From positions 69,204,676 to 69,268,675 of the forward strand of contig CM043969.1 in NCBI GenBank assembly GCA_014529385.2: a stretch of 64,000 nucleotides of DNA. The letters are read 5' to 3'. Of the stretch, positions 34,445 through 46,424 are shown piece by piece. A program made the position numbers and the translations under genes. This DNA is from Adiantum capillus-veneris. Lineage: Eukaryota; Streptophyta; Polypodiopsida; Polypodiales; Pteridaceae. The number at the start of each line of letters is the position of its first letter. Positions within the stretch are counted from its first letter, which is position 1. A model generated the notes under the pieces. The model ran no database searches. It saw only the letters and a program-made list of their open reading frames with translations, and was not told the origin of the DNA.

Positions 34445-34480
34445 CATTTAATTGAACCATTTGAGTGGACTCAAATTTTA

Positions 34481-34822
34481 ATGACAATGGATGTATGTGT
34501 GAATACGTCTATGCCTACTCAATTTTGCAATGAAGATGGCTACGACATAATTCCCATCCAAATGATGTCAGTCCTCAACATTGAAAACAAAGATGAGGAA
34601 CCCAGGGACTTGATGAAAGCTCAGCAAGTCTTTTCTCACCTCTATTACGATGCAACTGATGAGTTAGATGAACACTCAGCTACCTCAAAAGATTCCAGGT
34701 CAGAAAAAGAGCATACGAGAGCTCAGTTACAATTAAAGGGAGGGGAGGAAAAAAAAATTGACTTTCCAAACCAGAAATCAAGAAGACAAAAATGGTATAG
34801 ACAAAAAGAGACACCAATATAG
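34481..34822 (+). pseudogene. gypsy B linker between protease and RT
   Basis: Open frame of 113 codons with an acidic, low-conservation sequence. The next 250 bp to 35079 is broken. It probably belongs to the Pol polyprotein, but no domain is visible. Confidence 0.5.
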
Positions 34823-35078
34823 TGAAAACACGACCTATGCCATTAGTCTCCAGTAAAACCCAATTCTTGATGCAGATAGATACTAATGATTGTGTCAAGG
34901 ACAAAATAACTGGAAGATATCCTTCAAACAAAAATTCAAAAATGTCTCAGACATCGAGAAAAAAAAGGAAGGGAACTCAATAAAAATCACAGAATAAGAA
35001 ACCACTCATGACCAGAGTCAAGCGGAAAAAGAAATACCAAGAGCTGAAAAAACTCTAAAGGAGATATACACAACCAAA

Positions 35079-36176
35079 ATGGAAACCGCGGAAGAGGATG
35101 GTAAGGATGTAATGCATGTTCCATTCCATTACAAAAAGTATACTCTCCAAGATCAAAAAATCATAATTGAACAACCTGTTAGGGAACTACGGAAACAAGG
35201 TGAATCTTACGAAGGGCCTGAAAACACTAAAAGGGTAAACTTGACTGAACCAAGAGAAGAGCCTAGACCTGCTTACATTGCGAATGACCTGACAGAAGAA
35301 GAAGAAAATATTTTGTTGAGCTTGTTAAAGCAATACTGGGATATCTTTGCTTGGTCATACAAGGATCTCAAGGGTGTTGATCCAGAAATCTGTCAACATA
35401 CTATACCCATGAGGGATGATGCAAAACCAAGTAGACAGAGACCATACACTTATAACGAAACATTTGCCAAGAAGATCAAAGAAGAGATTGAAAAACTAAA
35501 GGAAGCTGAATTCATTTATGAAATTGAACACATGGATTGGGTGTCTCCAATTTTGGTAGTACCTAAGAAGAATGGAAATTACGAGTGTGTTAATCTCAAA
35601 AAGGTGAATGCAGCTACCATTAGAGACAACTTTCCTCTTCCAATAACTGAGCATGTTTTAGAACAAGTGGCAAGAAAAGAAGCTTACAGCTTCTTAGACG
35701 GCTTTTTGGGATACAATCAACTTTTGGTTGACCCAAAAGATCATCATAAAACTGCTTTTGCAACAGAATGGGGTATATTTGCCTATCGGGTTATGCCGTT
35801 TGGGTTAACTAATGCTCCAGCCACGTTTTAAAGGTTGATGAGCCATGCTTTCAAAGAGTATCTTCGAAAATTATTATAAGTATACATGGATGATCTATGC
35901 GTACATTTGTCAATCCGGGCTGATCATTTTGAACACCTCAAAAAGGTATTCGAAAAATGTAGACTTCATAGGATTTGCTTAAATCCTGAAAAGTGCACAT
36001 TCATGGGAAGACAAGAGAAAATTCTTGGACATGTCGTGTCTAAAAATGGCATAGCTACTGATATTGAGAAGATTCATGTCATTGCGATTTGCCTAGACCA
36101 ACAACAGTCAAAGGGGTACAAGCCTTCGTGGGACATTGTGGATATTAACGACAGTTCATCTACATGTATGCTATAA
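35079..36176 (+). pseudogene. gypsy B reverse transcriptase
   Basis: RT copies the element RNA into DNA. Motifs in order: WVSPILVVPKKNGNYECVNL, AYSFLDGFLGYNQLLVDP, TAFATEWGIFAYRVMPFGLT and NAPATF. A TAA at 35829-35831 stands where the family has Gln (ATFQRLM), so a single C-to-T change explains it. A further stop follows before VYMDDLCVH (about 35880-35905), with the catalytic DD intact. The thumb region follows (KKVFEKCRLHRICLNPEKC, GHVVSKNGI). The frame is lost near 36110. Confidence 0.9.
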
Positions 36177-36880
36177 TTGCAAAACCCATGTATAGCTTGA
36201 TTACGCACTTTGAATGGACCGAGTCATATGAAGAATCCTTCATGAAGCTAAAGCAAGCTCTCACCTCAGCTCCAATATTGAAAGCATCAGATTGGGATAA
36301 GGTATTCCACGTACATGTAGATGCTTCAAACTTTGCTATTGGTTGTATACTAGCCCAACCAGGAGATGGCAAAATTGACTTTCCTATTTCTTATTCTAGT
36401 CGACAATTGAACATGGCAGAAAGGAATTACACCACCACCGAAACAGAAGGACTAGGAATGATCTATGATGTTAAAAAGTATAGACATTACCTATTAGCCA
36501 ACAAGTTTGTGTTCTTTGTGGACCACCAAGCTTTGCTATATTTGGTCAACAAGCCATGCAGCACAAGGAGAATAGTGAGATGGTTCATCATTCTTCTCGA
36601 ATTTTATTTCACTGTGGTTGTAAAAAAAGGCACTACACATCAACGAGCAGATCATTTGTCAAGGATTGTTTCAGGGGAATTACCTAAAGGGGTAGACAAT
36701 GATTTACCAGATGCCTATTTGTTCTCCGTGGAAATGATACCTAGATGGTCAAAAAACATTGTGTCATTGATGACAATAGCTCAAGTGGATTCACAAATAC
36801 CACTTCCTATCACAATTGATTTAATCAAGCAATCGGCTATGTATCAATTACTAGCTGGAAGGCTATATAAAAGAAATTGA
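36164..36880 (+). pseudogene. gypsy B RNase H domain
   Basis: RNase H removes the RNA template. WTESYEESFMKLKQALTSAP is the usual link to RT. FHVHVDASNFAIGCILAQ holds the first Asp, MAERNYTTTETEGLGMIY the Glu region, and FFVDHQALLYLVNKP the next Asp. The domain is open over 239 codons, ending in TGA at 36878. The linker to integrase (MYQLLAGRLYKRN) is present. Confidence 0.9.
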
Positions 36881-37120
36881 GACGGGATATTGCTTTTATG
36901 CATTAACCCTGAAGAAAAAGAACCATACCTAAGTCAAGCACATGTTACCATAGTAGGAATTCACTTTGCGGAAGACCAAACTATGCAATAAATCTTGAGA
37001 CTTGGAGTATTTTGGCCGACTATGAAGAGAGATGTTAGATCTTTTGTAAAAGATTGCTCTCAATGTCAAAAACAACCACCCATTCCTCATGTAACATTGT
37101 TTCAAATGTCACCTATTTCA
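36881..37120 (+). pseudogene. first integrase zinc-domain fragment in gypsy B
   Basis: Downstream of RNase H the frame reads GILLLCINPEEKEPYLSQAH, then after a TAA LRLGVFWPTMKRDVRSFVKD and CSQCQ. These are the HHCC integrase zinc-domain landmarks (H..H, CxxC). The catalytic core does not follow. Instead about 440 bp of foreign sequence intervenes, and a second, different zinc domain starts at about 37676. Confidence 0.7.
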
Positions 37121-37560
37121 AGGTGAAATTGGCTCATACTAGTGGGTTTGCTATTGTATTGTACAGGAATCTTCTGAGATCCTACATTGTAACTCGTTTC
37201 CTGGCTTGCGTACACAAAGCAACAAAATTTAAATCCGATTTCCGAATTTGAACTCTGACGGACCGGGTGAGCAAATTCCAAGCTAACCAACTCAGCCATC
37301 CGTTTTCCGTGATTTCAAACCAGACATTTTATCCTATACAAAAAATCTTTCGACCTCTTCCCAGGCCCTCGTCCACCTGCAGCACCCTGCTGCTCAGCTT
37401 CATGACGCCAACGAAGGCTGAACGTATAGGAGGAATGCTCACCTAGCTTGGTGTTGAGGACAGCGCTGGCAGAAGCAGCATCGATTGCTTTTGATAGCTG
37501 CGCATCCTCTTAGATTCGATATAATAATGATTTTTTTGAAATTGTAGGGACATACTTGTG
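37121..37560. other. sequence of unknown origin inside the gypsy B integrase region
   Basis: This block breaks the integrase. It contains a relatively GC-rich patch (about 37355-37500) unlike the AT-rich neighbours and has no recognised domain. It could be a small insertion, or a recombination joint between two related elements. I see no clear short target duplication at its edges. Confidence 0.4.
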
Positions 37561-38760
37561 GAGTAATTATATGGTTACTTACTTATCGAGCCGAACATTT
37601 CCTAAGGATATCAGGAAACACCGTCAAGGAGAAATTGAAACTGAAGCAAGAGACTAGGCTCTTATTGGGAACCAATTGTATCGGAGAGGTAAAGATCAAC
37701 ATTTGCGTCTTTGTGCAAATGAAAACGAGTATATTCTGATTATAAAACAAGCACATGCTGGATTAGCTGGAGGTCACTTTTCTAGTGAGACCACCACAAG
37801 AGCAATCTGGATGGCAAGCATACGGTGGCCAACACTTTTTGCAGATGCCAAAGAATATGTTCAAAGGTGTGATGCTTGTCAATGAGAAAAAATGCCAACA
37901 CGAGTAGACAGCATGCCCTTAAGACCAATGATGGGGGCTAGAGCCTTCGCAAAATGGTGTATAGATTTTGTTGGACCGATACAGCCACCTGCTTATAGAA
38001 CCCAGGCTCAATATATCATTGTGGCTACAGACTATTTGATCAAGTGGACTGAGGCTAAAGCGACTCAAAACAATGATGCCAGAACCACTGCTGCATTCTT
38101 ATATGAGTATGTATTCACGACATATGGACTGGCAATAGAGATTGTCAGTGATCGGGGAACTCATTTCCTCAATGAGGTAATAGAGTATTTGCTTAATGAG
38201 TTTATGGTCATCCATAATAAATCAGCTCCCTATCACCCACAAGCAAACGAACAAGCTGAGCATACGAATAAAATTCTTAGCTTGGTACTAACCAAAGTGG
38301 TTAGTTCAGGAAGGACGGACTTGGAAATGAATCTCCATGTTGCTCTATGGGCTCATCGGTTTCATTCAAAACAGCTCTAAATGCTACACCCTTTAACCTT
38401 GTTTATGGTCTTGATGCCATACTGCCAATAGAATTTCTATTGCTGACATTAAGGGTAGCACAGAATCTTGAGTGGACTGGACATGAATTGTCAGAAAGAC
38501 TTGAAGATTTGAAAAAGTTAGACGAGAAACGGCTAACTGTTGTAGCTCATATCTATGCACAAAAGCGAAAACAAAAACAGTTTTTTGATTCCCACTTAAT
38601 CACAAAGATCTTTAAAAAAGGGGACTTAGTTCTAGTCTATTCCCTTAAGCAACACATTCCCAAGTTTAAGAAAAAAGGGAAACAGACCATTTATCATCGA
38701 AGATGTACCTCCAAGTGGAGCAGTAAAATTGTCCACCCTAGATGGTGAACCAATGGCTAA
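37561..38760 (+). pseudogene. gypsy B second integrase (zinc domain, catalytic core, C-terminal domain)
   Basis: TFPKDIRKHRQGEIET and LYRRGKDQHLRLC lead into a full HHCC domain (QAHAGLAGGHFSSETT, RCDACQ). The core has WCIDFVGPI (first Asp, about 37960-37985), IEIVSDRGTHFLNEV (second Asp) and YHPQANEQAEHTNK (Glu). TGA follows DACQ at 37883, and a frame change at about 38360 precedes the C-terminal part (FNLVYGLDAILPIEF, KKGDLVLVYSLKQ). Integrase inserts the DNA copy into the genome. All three acidic residues are readable, although not in one frame. Confidence 0.88.
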
Positions 38761-39053
38761 TTGGATTAGTGGATCTCGTTTAAAGAAATAAAATTTGCCA
38801 CTAATCAATGATTTGCTAGAAAGAATGCGTGCAGCCAAGCAAAGGAAGATCAAACGATAGCAGGTAATTGATGAAGCCGAAGAGGAAGCTAGGCTTCGGG
38901 TACTCAAGCGTAAAGCTGCTCTCAAGAATCAACAGATACCAATTCCCATCAACAATTTGGAAATAGATGATCGACAATGGGAATTACCTAAAGATGCAGT
39001 TTCAACAGATGATGACTGGTTAGATGGAATGGATCTGCGTATCATGCCCTCGG

Positions 39054-41835
39054 CATGGCTGATAATCGACCACCTGCCCCTGATCAGAATACATGGATAT
39101 TGGCAGCACAACCCTCTCCAAGGGCTACAAGATCAGGTAAATGATCTTTTAAATCAGGTGATGATCAGATGACAGCTCTCCGGAAAGGCACAGCAATGAG
39201 AGATCTGACAACGAGGAAAGGAGGCAGAGAATTGAAGAGATGACAAGAAAATTTGTGGCCGCATATCAAGAAGAGCCGGTGCAAAAACAAGCGCGTTTTG
39301 GAAGAGAAAAACAAGTTTACCAGCACAGTAGGCAAGCACAAGGAAAGGACCCAGAAAAGTGGGTATCCACAGGACTGAAAGGACCTCGAACAAAGCATCA
39401 TACAAGAAAAGAGGCAGATAATCCAACAGATTATTTAGAAAGAATGTCTAAGAGGCCAAAGCCCTAAAGCTGAAAGAGGCAGAAGAAGCGGCAAAGAAAG
39501 TTGAGGAAACGGCTACACAAGAGCAAAGCCAGGGATCTCCCTGACCCACCTCACCGCCTCCGGAACAACAGGACCATCCCATGCCTAGCCCACCACCATC
39601 ACCACCAGACAGAGGTACCAATGAAGAAACAGAGACTAAAAAAGAGAAAGATTTTGAGTCCACCCAACGAACAGAATCTACACAAAAAGCTGACCACACC
39701 GATGGACATAAGGAAAAAGAAGCCGAGCCAAAACTAGAGCAGGCAGCAGAAGAGACTCAAAGGCCGGAAGAAGAAAATGATAAGGAAGTAGATACAGAAA
39801 AAGAGCCTACCACTACACATAAGATGCAGCCCATAAGATGCAGCCGAAGCCCGAGAAGGCAGAAGGCCGGCACTTGAAGAGACAGTAAGGGTTGAGACCA
39901 CACCTTCTACCAGAAACTGTCGAGGCATCAAAGCCTCAGGATGACAAGGAAAAATACCAACCCTCTACCTCCACGCAAGAAGAACCCCAGCTACGACGCA
40001 GTAGGAGGCCACACATGAGGCTACAGTCACATCCCAGCTGGTAAGACAAGAGACGTGGAAATCAAACGATGAGGTGATTTTGCAAGTAAACGAGTATGCA
40101 AGGCAGATGCAAGACATGATGGAGAGACTCCGCTCAGCAGCCTTAAACCACAACACAAAGGCCAAGGAACTAGAAATGGTGATCGACGATCTTCAAGGAG
40201 AGTTAGAAGATAGGATGACCGTCATCACTAATCTCCAAAGACAGGTGCAAGAGCTAAAGGCAAAAGCAGAACAGCATCAGATAGCTAGAGATAAACAACA
40301 AAAATAAATAGAGGAGTTAGGTGATCTACTCACTAAGTTATCTGATTCTTGCAAAACAAAAGATGAGTAGCTGATAGAAGTTACGAATGAATTTCTCACG
40401 ACCTCTATTTCAGCTCAGAAAATTCAAGTGCAGTTAGATGTTGCCAATGCTTCCCTGCAATATTCTGAACAGAGAATCAATGATCATGCCATTTTCTTGC
40501 GGCAAATCAGAGAAAATCCAACCATGGCCTCGATCAAGGAAACTGATGAAGTGTACAAGGCACTTGAAAAGAAAAACAAGGACTTAGAACTGGAATTAAA
40601 GCTTGAACAGTCACAGCGCAGAGACCTGACACTGATGCGGGTTCAAAGAGAGGAGGAGATCCTAAAGGAGATAGCAGAACTCAAGCACATAAATCAACTC
40701 CTCAAAGATGGAAATCTAGACACGTAGGAAGAGGCAGGAACTTCAGAGCTGCCACAAATAGACATACCCTCGGTCTTGTTTGCTGAGTTTGAGACGCAGT
40801 CCACAGCAGAGCTGAGTGGTGATGAAGATTTTTAGATTCACATCACAAATGTAGATACAGTGCCAATCGTCCAACTGTCAAAAACTGAAGAAGACGCACT
40901 TAAGGAGAAGATTACCTTAGAGATGGATGAGCAGTGGAAGGCCGCTATGGATTGGGAGTTGAGAATTTTACACTCTGTCAACGTCACTCAACTCACTCCC
41001 AATCAAATCAACGCTCAATGGCACCAACTATCCCTGTCGTACCCTCTCATCAAAGTAAAACTTTTACAGGTAAAACAAAGGCTGTACAAGGATATGCAAG
41101 AAGATGGCGCTGATAAAGACCACCCAAAGTGGAGGTTAAGCTGGCTAAACAAGAATCCGAGATACCTGATTTTGTTTACAAGAGCATCTGCAGCCTTACA
41201 AAAAGATCCAACATTCTATCCTGTACCCAGAGTAAGGACATGGCAAGCGCATGAAGCACTACAGAAGAAAAGACCAACTTGGATCAACTTCCCCAGGCTG
41301 CCAGCTCTAGAGAGAGGCCAAGCGACAGAGGAATACATGGTGAAAATCCTAACAGGCACCATGTCATTCTTCAAGAGTCTACCAGATCTCTCTTGTGCAA
41401 TGTTATATAAGATCTGCAGGATGCTACTCACATGCACAAGTTTTCAATGAGCCCAAGCAGACAGGAGCCCCATGGTTCTCATTCTTGGAAGGAAACAAAG
41501 GCTTGTGTTACGATCTAAGTAGGCAACCTTCAGAAGAAATACTTTACGGATTCTATGCCAGATGCATGTTCCTACCCTCACATAATATGCTAGCCTTTGA
41601 AGAAGCATTCTACACTGGATTCTTCACCTGGCGAACCTCACAGATATTTGCACCGATGATAAGCAACCTCACATCCAGGTTTGTAGGCTACTCAGCGGTG
41701 GAACTGAAGAATCAAGTCACCATGCAATTGCTGCAAGTGCCTGACAAAGAACAAAGAATCAGATACCAAAAGGCATTGGAAGTACTTAAAGACCGCCTCG
41801 CCCACCGTCAACCCGAAGACTACTTCAGCCCATAA
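39054..41835 (+). pseudogene. extra 3' coding region of gypsy B (ORF3: charged, coiled-coil, globular end)
   Basis: Coding-like sequence after pol is not explained by standard gypsy domains. It may start at 39054 (MADNRPPAPDQNTWILAAQP). Consecutive open pieces with frame changes and stops encode a basic stretch to 39467, a Pro/Glu/Lys-rich stretch (39550-39877) and a heptad-rich coiled coil (40074-40727, two stops). A globular part follows (40860-41835: TPNQINAQWHQLSLSYPLIK, SFFKSLPDLSCAML, then FLEGNKGLCYDLSRQPSEEI, FTWRTSQIFAPM), ending 39 bp before the 3' LTR. I see no signal peptide or membrane segment, so an envelope-like role is not supported. Tat/Athila elements often carry an extra 3' reading frame; this one I do not recognise. 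Confidence 0.6.
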
Positions 41836-41874
41836 AGCTATGCCAAGGGACGATAGAGGCGAAGAGGGGGGGAA

Positions 41875-42794
41875 TGTTAGCAGCAAGCTAACGGGGACAC
41901 TATTTTTTGAAGTTCTCCTTGTAAAACATTTATTATTTTGATAAATCGGGAATATTGTAACTTCTATTTTCTCTTATAAACCTTGTAATTAATGAGCCGG
42001 GGCTACAAGCTTCCAGATTGTATCAGCCAGTCAATTCCTAGCTTTGATAGAACTCCAAATTATTAGTTTTGACCACCCAAAAACCTTGGCTCAGGTATAA
42101 AAGCCAATTTTTGTAAGTTTTTAATAAGTTTTTGGATAAGAATTACACAGCGTGAGCTAACGGTGCTCACTTCTCTCCTTCTCGCGCTTCCTACTCTCTC
42201 TCTGATTGTCACATTGCAAATGCGTTTGTTGCATTGCAACCGCAAGTAAGAGCTCTACGCATTGACGTAAGCCATTCACAATATTTCATTGCTTTTGGCA
42301 TCGCCAACCCGCGACCTAATTTCATCATAACTAGGAATTTACACTTTTAAATCGAAAACTAAGCATAGGTGGGGTATTGGGGCATCATTGCTAAGCATTT
42401 AGATGCATTATGGGTCGAAAACAACTAGGTCAAAAATCCACTGCTGTTAATAATCGCGATTTTGGAACTTGACCTAAAGTGGGGTTTGAGACCATGGCAT
42501 ATGTGCTTAGGTCTTGTAAACTTGTCTTAGAAGTTTTGTTATGTTTGGATGTCATTTGATGATGTAACAGATGTGATTTGCTTACCGATGAGCGATTAGC
42601 TTTTGGTGATTTCAGTCACTTGAGGGTAGCTTGAGTTAGATGCGAATTGTTAGTTGTTTTCCGAGAGATTGACAACCTCTTGTAACCTCTATGTACTAGT
42701 CGAGTCAGCTTCGTCGCATGGTTTGACAGATTAATCGTGGTTCTTGCTAATAGTACAATAAGATAGGATGGTGAGGTTAGACATGCGTCCCACA
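41875..42794 (+). repeat. 3' LTR of gypsy B
   Basis: TGTTAGCAG...CCCACA, preceded by the purine tract GAAGAGGGGGGGAA and followed by the second GGGAG. TATA box TATAAAAG at 42096-42103. Confidence 0.93.
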
Positions 42795-42869
42795 GGGAGG
42801 GCATGTGGGACAAGTTCCTTAGGTCCTCCACCACTCACTTCACGCTCACCCTTTGGACTTACTAATTCT

Positions 42870-43720
42870 AGCCCTCTTCCCACCTAGGAAAGCAGCGTGC
42901 AGTTGAACAGGCTTTTATTGCTTCTCAAAGAAAGGGTGGTAACAGTAATGCAGCCACTTCTTATGGTTCTGCTGCGAGTGGCAAAAATTATGTTCCTAAT
43001 GCTTCTGCTGGCAGTACTTCGTCTGGCAATTCTGGTGATAAGGGCAAAAAGAAGATGCGCTGCCATTATTGTAAAGCCAATGATCACTTGATCAAGTCGT
43101 GTCCTAAGTTGAAGGCCAAAGAGGCTAAGAAGAAAGTGGGTGGTTCCACTGCAAATGCTGGTTCCACTACAAATGCAGCCATTGTTGAGTCTTCTGTGAA
43201 AGGAGACTGTGTTGCTGATGTTGATGCAGAATGGGCTTTTAGCGCAGAGTGCACTTACAATCCTGCTGTCCATAATGCATGCTTGTCAGTTGCTGCAGAT
43301 TCACATGTGTGGTATTTCGACAGTGGTGCTACAAAGCACATTACCTCACCTCGTGAATTGTTTACCTCTCTCGACTCTGTCCCTGATGGGAATTCTGTCA
43401 CTTGTGCCAACAATGCCTCTTATCCGGTTCAGGGAGTTGGAAAGATTGTGCTTACTGCTGCAAATGGCAGTTCTTTCATACTTGTTGATGCACTTTATGT
43501 ACCTGGGATCAAGAAGAATCTCTTGTCTGTATCCGCACTTGCTAGACTTGGACTTGTAGTCAAATTTGTGGATGACAGATGTACAATTCATGATCTCAGG
43601 TTTGGTGAGATGAAATTGTTGCATCAGGCCTTTTGTGCCGTGGGCTGTAGAAGCTCACTTTGTATGACAAGTGTGGACAAAATTTTGCAAATGCTGTTGC
43701 AGATTCAAGGGCTATTTTAG
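42870..43720 (+). pseudogene. copia C gag C-terminus and protease
   Basis: Enters in frame at GKQRAVEQAFIASQRKGG, followed by a Ser/Gly/Asn-rich tail and one intact CCHC knuckle, CHYCKANDHLIKSC (C-x2-C-x4-H-x4-C, about 43061-43102). The protease block is VWYFDSGATKHIT (about 43308-43346), with DSG and A present, then LVDALYVPGIKKNLLSVSAL. Open to 43720, but the frame with integrase is shifted near 43640. Confidence 0.87.
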
Positions 43721-44520
43721 ATGCAAAACTTTGGCATGCACGTTTTCGTCATCTGAATTTTGCCAGTTTGCTGCGTTTGCAAAAATCTAATATGGTTGCT
43801 TCTTTGCCACCTCTTGAAGCACCTGTCAAACATGTTTGTGAAGGCTGTATTTTGGGGAAGATGCAACGTTCTAAGTTTCCAAAGGATGGTTCAATTCGGG
43901 CCACATGCATGTTGCAGCTTGTGCATAGTGATGTTTGTGGGCCCATGCAAACTCCGTCCTTGGGCAATTACCTGTACTTCGTGACTTTCATTGATGATTA
44001 CTCGAGGCATGCATGGGTATTTTCACTTAAAGCGAAGTCCGAAGTTTTTATGTGCTTCAAATAATTTTTGGCTATGGCTGAAAATGTCTCGAAATGTACT
44101 ATGGGCAACCTCCGTTCCGATCGAGGGGGGGAGTATATGTCTCATGAATTTAATGCATTTCTGGCTAGTCGTGGGATAAAACACCAATGTACAGTGCCTT
44201 ATATGCCTCATCAAAATGGTTTTGCTGAGAGGAAAAACAGGTCACTGACGGAAATGGCACGATGTATGGTCAAAAGTCAAGCTTTACCGCATTCTTTTTG
44301 GCTTAAGGCCATCATGTGTGCCACTTATGTACTAAACAGGTGTCCTACGAAAGCTTTGCAGTCTATTACTCCATATGAAGCATGGCATGATAGAAAGCCT
44401 TCTATTGAGCACATGCATGTTTTTTGGTTTTTGGCATATGCTTTGGTGCCACAAGTGCAGCGCAGAAAATTGGATGATAAGGCTGTCAAATGTTGCCTCT
44501 TTTCAGTGGTGGAAATATGA
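43640..44520 (+). pseudogene. copia C integrase (frame change and stop)
   Basis: GAG-pre-integrase: LWHARFRHLN and CEGCILGKMQR, the HHCC zinc set. The core reads VHSDVCGPM (Asp), FIDDYSRHAWVF, a TAA at about 44062, LRSDRGGEYMSHEF (Asp) and PHQNGFAERKNR (Glu). The region ends at a stop after RRKLDDKAVKCCLFSVVEI. The usual Ser/Pro-rich link to RT is largely missing, so about 100 codons seem deleted before 44560. Confidence 0.87.
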
Positions 44521-44553
44521 ATGTAAGTTCCAATGAGGCAAATGTAAGTTCCT

Positions 44554-46122
44554 TTGGCTGTGTCTAGTTTACATGATGTTGAGGAGCCTCTGTCTTTTGA
44601 TGAAGCACAGAATTCAGAAAATTGGATGGCTGCCATGCAATCAGAATATGATGCACTTATAGAAAATGACACATGGACTTTATGTGATTTGCCTCCTGGA
44701 AAAAAGGCCATTGGTACGAATTGGGTTTACAAGTTGAAACGCAAGCCGGATGGTGAGATTGATCGCCATAAGGCTCGACTTGTTGCAAAGGGTTATGCAC
44801 AGCAAAAAGGCATAGATTATGAAGAGACTTTTGCTCCCACTTGTCGTATGACTACTGTACATTTTCTATGTGCATTGGCAGCTCATTTTGGTTGGGATGT
44901 ACATCAATCAGACATTGTTACTGCTTTCTTGAATGGTGACATATTTGAGGAAGTTTATGTAACGCAGCCTCGCGGTTTTGTCATAAAAGGACAAGAGGAC
45001 AAAGTGTGCAAATGTAACAAGGCTTTGTATGGGTTGAAGCACTCTCCTCGTGCTTGGTATGAGAAAGCTGACACTCATTTGGTCAAACAAGGCTTTCATA
45101 ACAGTCCAACAGAAAGCACATTGTATGTAAAGCGTGAGGGTGATGTATTTCTCATCGTGGTTCTTTATGTTGATGATTTGTTGATCACTGGACCAAATGA
45201 GAGATATATTGCTGAATTTAAGGCTGATTTGAATGCTACTTTCAAGATGAAAGATTTGGGGTTGTTGCATCATTATTTGGGTATACAGTTTAAGCAGTGT
45301 GATGGTGGTATTGCCTTGTGTCAGAAAAGTTACATAGAGACATTGCTATGTAAGTTTGGACTTGAGGATTGCAAACCTATTGCCACTCCCATGGAAACAG
45401 ATTTGAAGTTGAGTCTACATGATGTTGGTGATCCTGCTGATGTCACTCTTTACCAAACTGTTGTTGGCTGCCTCATTTATGTATGCAACACGAAGCCAGA
45501 TATTGAGTTTGCAGTCTCACAGGTCAGCAGATTTATGCATAGCCCAGGGTCTAAGCATTGGCAAGCTGTCAAGAGGATTTTCCGCTACCTTAGTGGCACT
45601 TTACATCTTGGCTTGTTTTATCCCAAGGGGGGATCATTGTCGCCAGACTTACATGCTTTTTCGGACTCAGATTGGGCTGGTTGTTTTGACACGAGAGTGT
45701 CCACAAATGGTTTTTGTTTCATGCTTGGCAGTTCATGTATATCATGGGTGAGCAAGAAGTAACCTACTGTGGCCACTTCGAGTTGTGAGGCTGAGTACAG
45801 GGCAGTCTTCACAGCTACGGTTGAATGTGTATGGCTCAGACGCCTTATGGCTGATTTGGGTGTTGGACAGGACAATGCCAACACTATCTACACTGATAGT
45901 CAGAGCGCATTGGCAGTTGTGAGAAACCCAGTTTTTCATGCTCGCACAAAGCACATTGAGGTGCATTACCACTATGTCAGGGAGAGGCTCTCAGCAGGAG
46001 AGATCAGCTTGGCTTATGTGCCAACACAGGACAACCTTGCAGATATTTTTACAAAGGCATTGTCTCGTGGGAAGCTTGAAGCTTTCCGCAAAGCTTTGGG
46101 CTTACTCCCCTTTGTGGACTGA
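44554..46122 (+). pseudogene. copia C reverse transcriptase and RNase H (one stop)
   Basis: A 402-codon frame: SENWMAAMQSEYDALIEN, IGTNWVYKLKRKPDG, VAKGYAQQKGIDYEETFAP, QSDIVTAFLNGDIFEEVYV, KALYGLKHSPRAWYEK and the intact VVLYVDDLLITG (about 45160-45190). TAA at 45760-45762 falls after ISWVSKK in RNase H, where Gln (KKQ) is usual. The same frame continues with SSCEAEYRAVFTA, YTDSQSALAVVRNP and LADIFTKALSRGK to 46122. Apart from that stop the polymerase region looks well preserved. Confidence 0.9.
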
Positions 46123-46197
46123 TCCTGTCCTTAGGGCATGGCACTTCCCTTTACTCATGTGCCAGCTCTCGTTCACCGCATCACTCCAGGGGGGATT

Positions 46198-46424
46198 TGT
46201 TACCATATACATGTGGTAGTGATGTGTGTGAACACACTAGGACCGCCGGGGCATTTTTTCCCTCTTTAGGAGGTTTTTTCCCCCGTGCATTGTATATACG
46301 CCCATCACTCTAGGGCTATCTATCTTTCCATTGCACACTAAGTAATACACTCTCTATTGTGTGCCTTGAGCTTCCTTCGTCTTCTCCAAGCTGTGTGTGT
46401 TTCTCTGCAACCCTAATTCCAACA
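46198..46424 (+). repeat. 3' LTR of copia C (227 bp)
   Basis: TGTTACCATATAC...ATTCCAACA, following the purine tract CCAGGGGGGATT. A TATA-like TGTATATACG is at about 46286. No partner LTR lies in the window. Confidence 0.75.

Larger units (their letters stand above)
29112..42794 (+). mobile_element. complete Ty3/gypsy retrotransposon B (13.7 kb)
   Basis: LTRs of 902 bp (29112-30013) and 920 bp (41875-42794) begin TGTTAGCAG and end GCGTCCCACA. GGGAG at 29107-29111 and 42795-42799 is an exact 5-bp target duplication. A Tat/Athila-type primer site follows the 5' LTR, and a polypurine tract (GAAGAGGGGGGGAA) precedes the 3' LTR. Coding order: gag, zinc knuckles, protease, RT, RNase H, integrase, then an unusual extra reading region (39.05-41.84 kb). 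The coding regions contain stops and frameshifts, so the element is not autonomous now. Confidence 0.93.
42800..46424 (+). mobile_element. 5'-truncated Ty1/copia retrotransposon C
   Basis: Partial gag, protease, integrase, RT and RNase H in copia order are followed by a purine tract (CCAGGGGGGATT) and one LTR (46198-46424). No matching left LTR or N-terminal gag is present on either side of element B. C therefore lost its 5' end before B inserted, because B has an intact target duplication at the junction. C sits inside gypsy A. Confidence 0.82.

Noticed and set aside
39054-41835. Retroviral-type envelope gene in gypsy B
   Set aside because: No signal peptide, membrane segment or furin-like site visible in any of the pieces; coiled coil alone is not enough.
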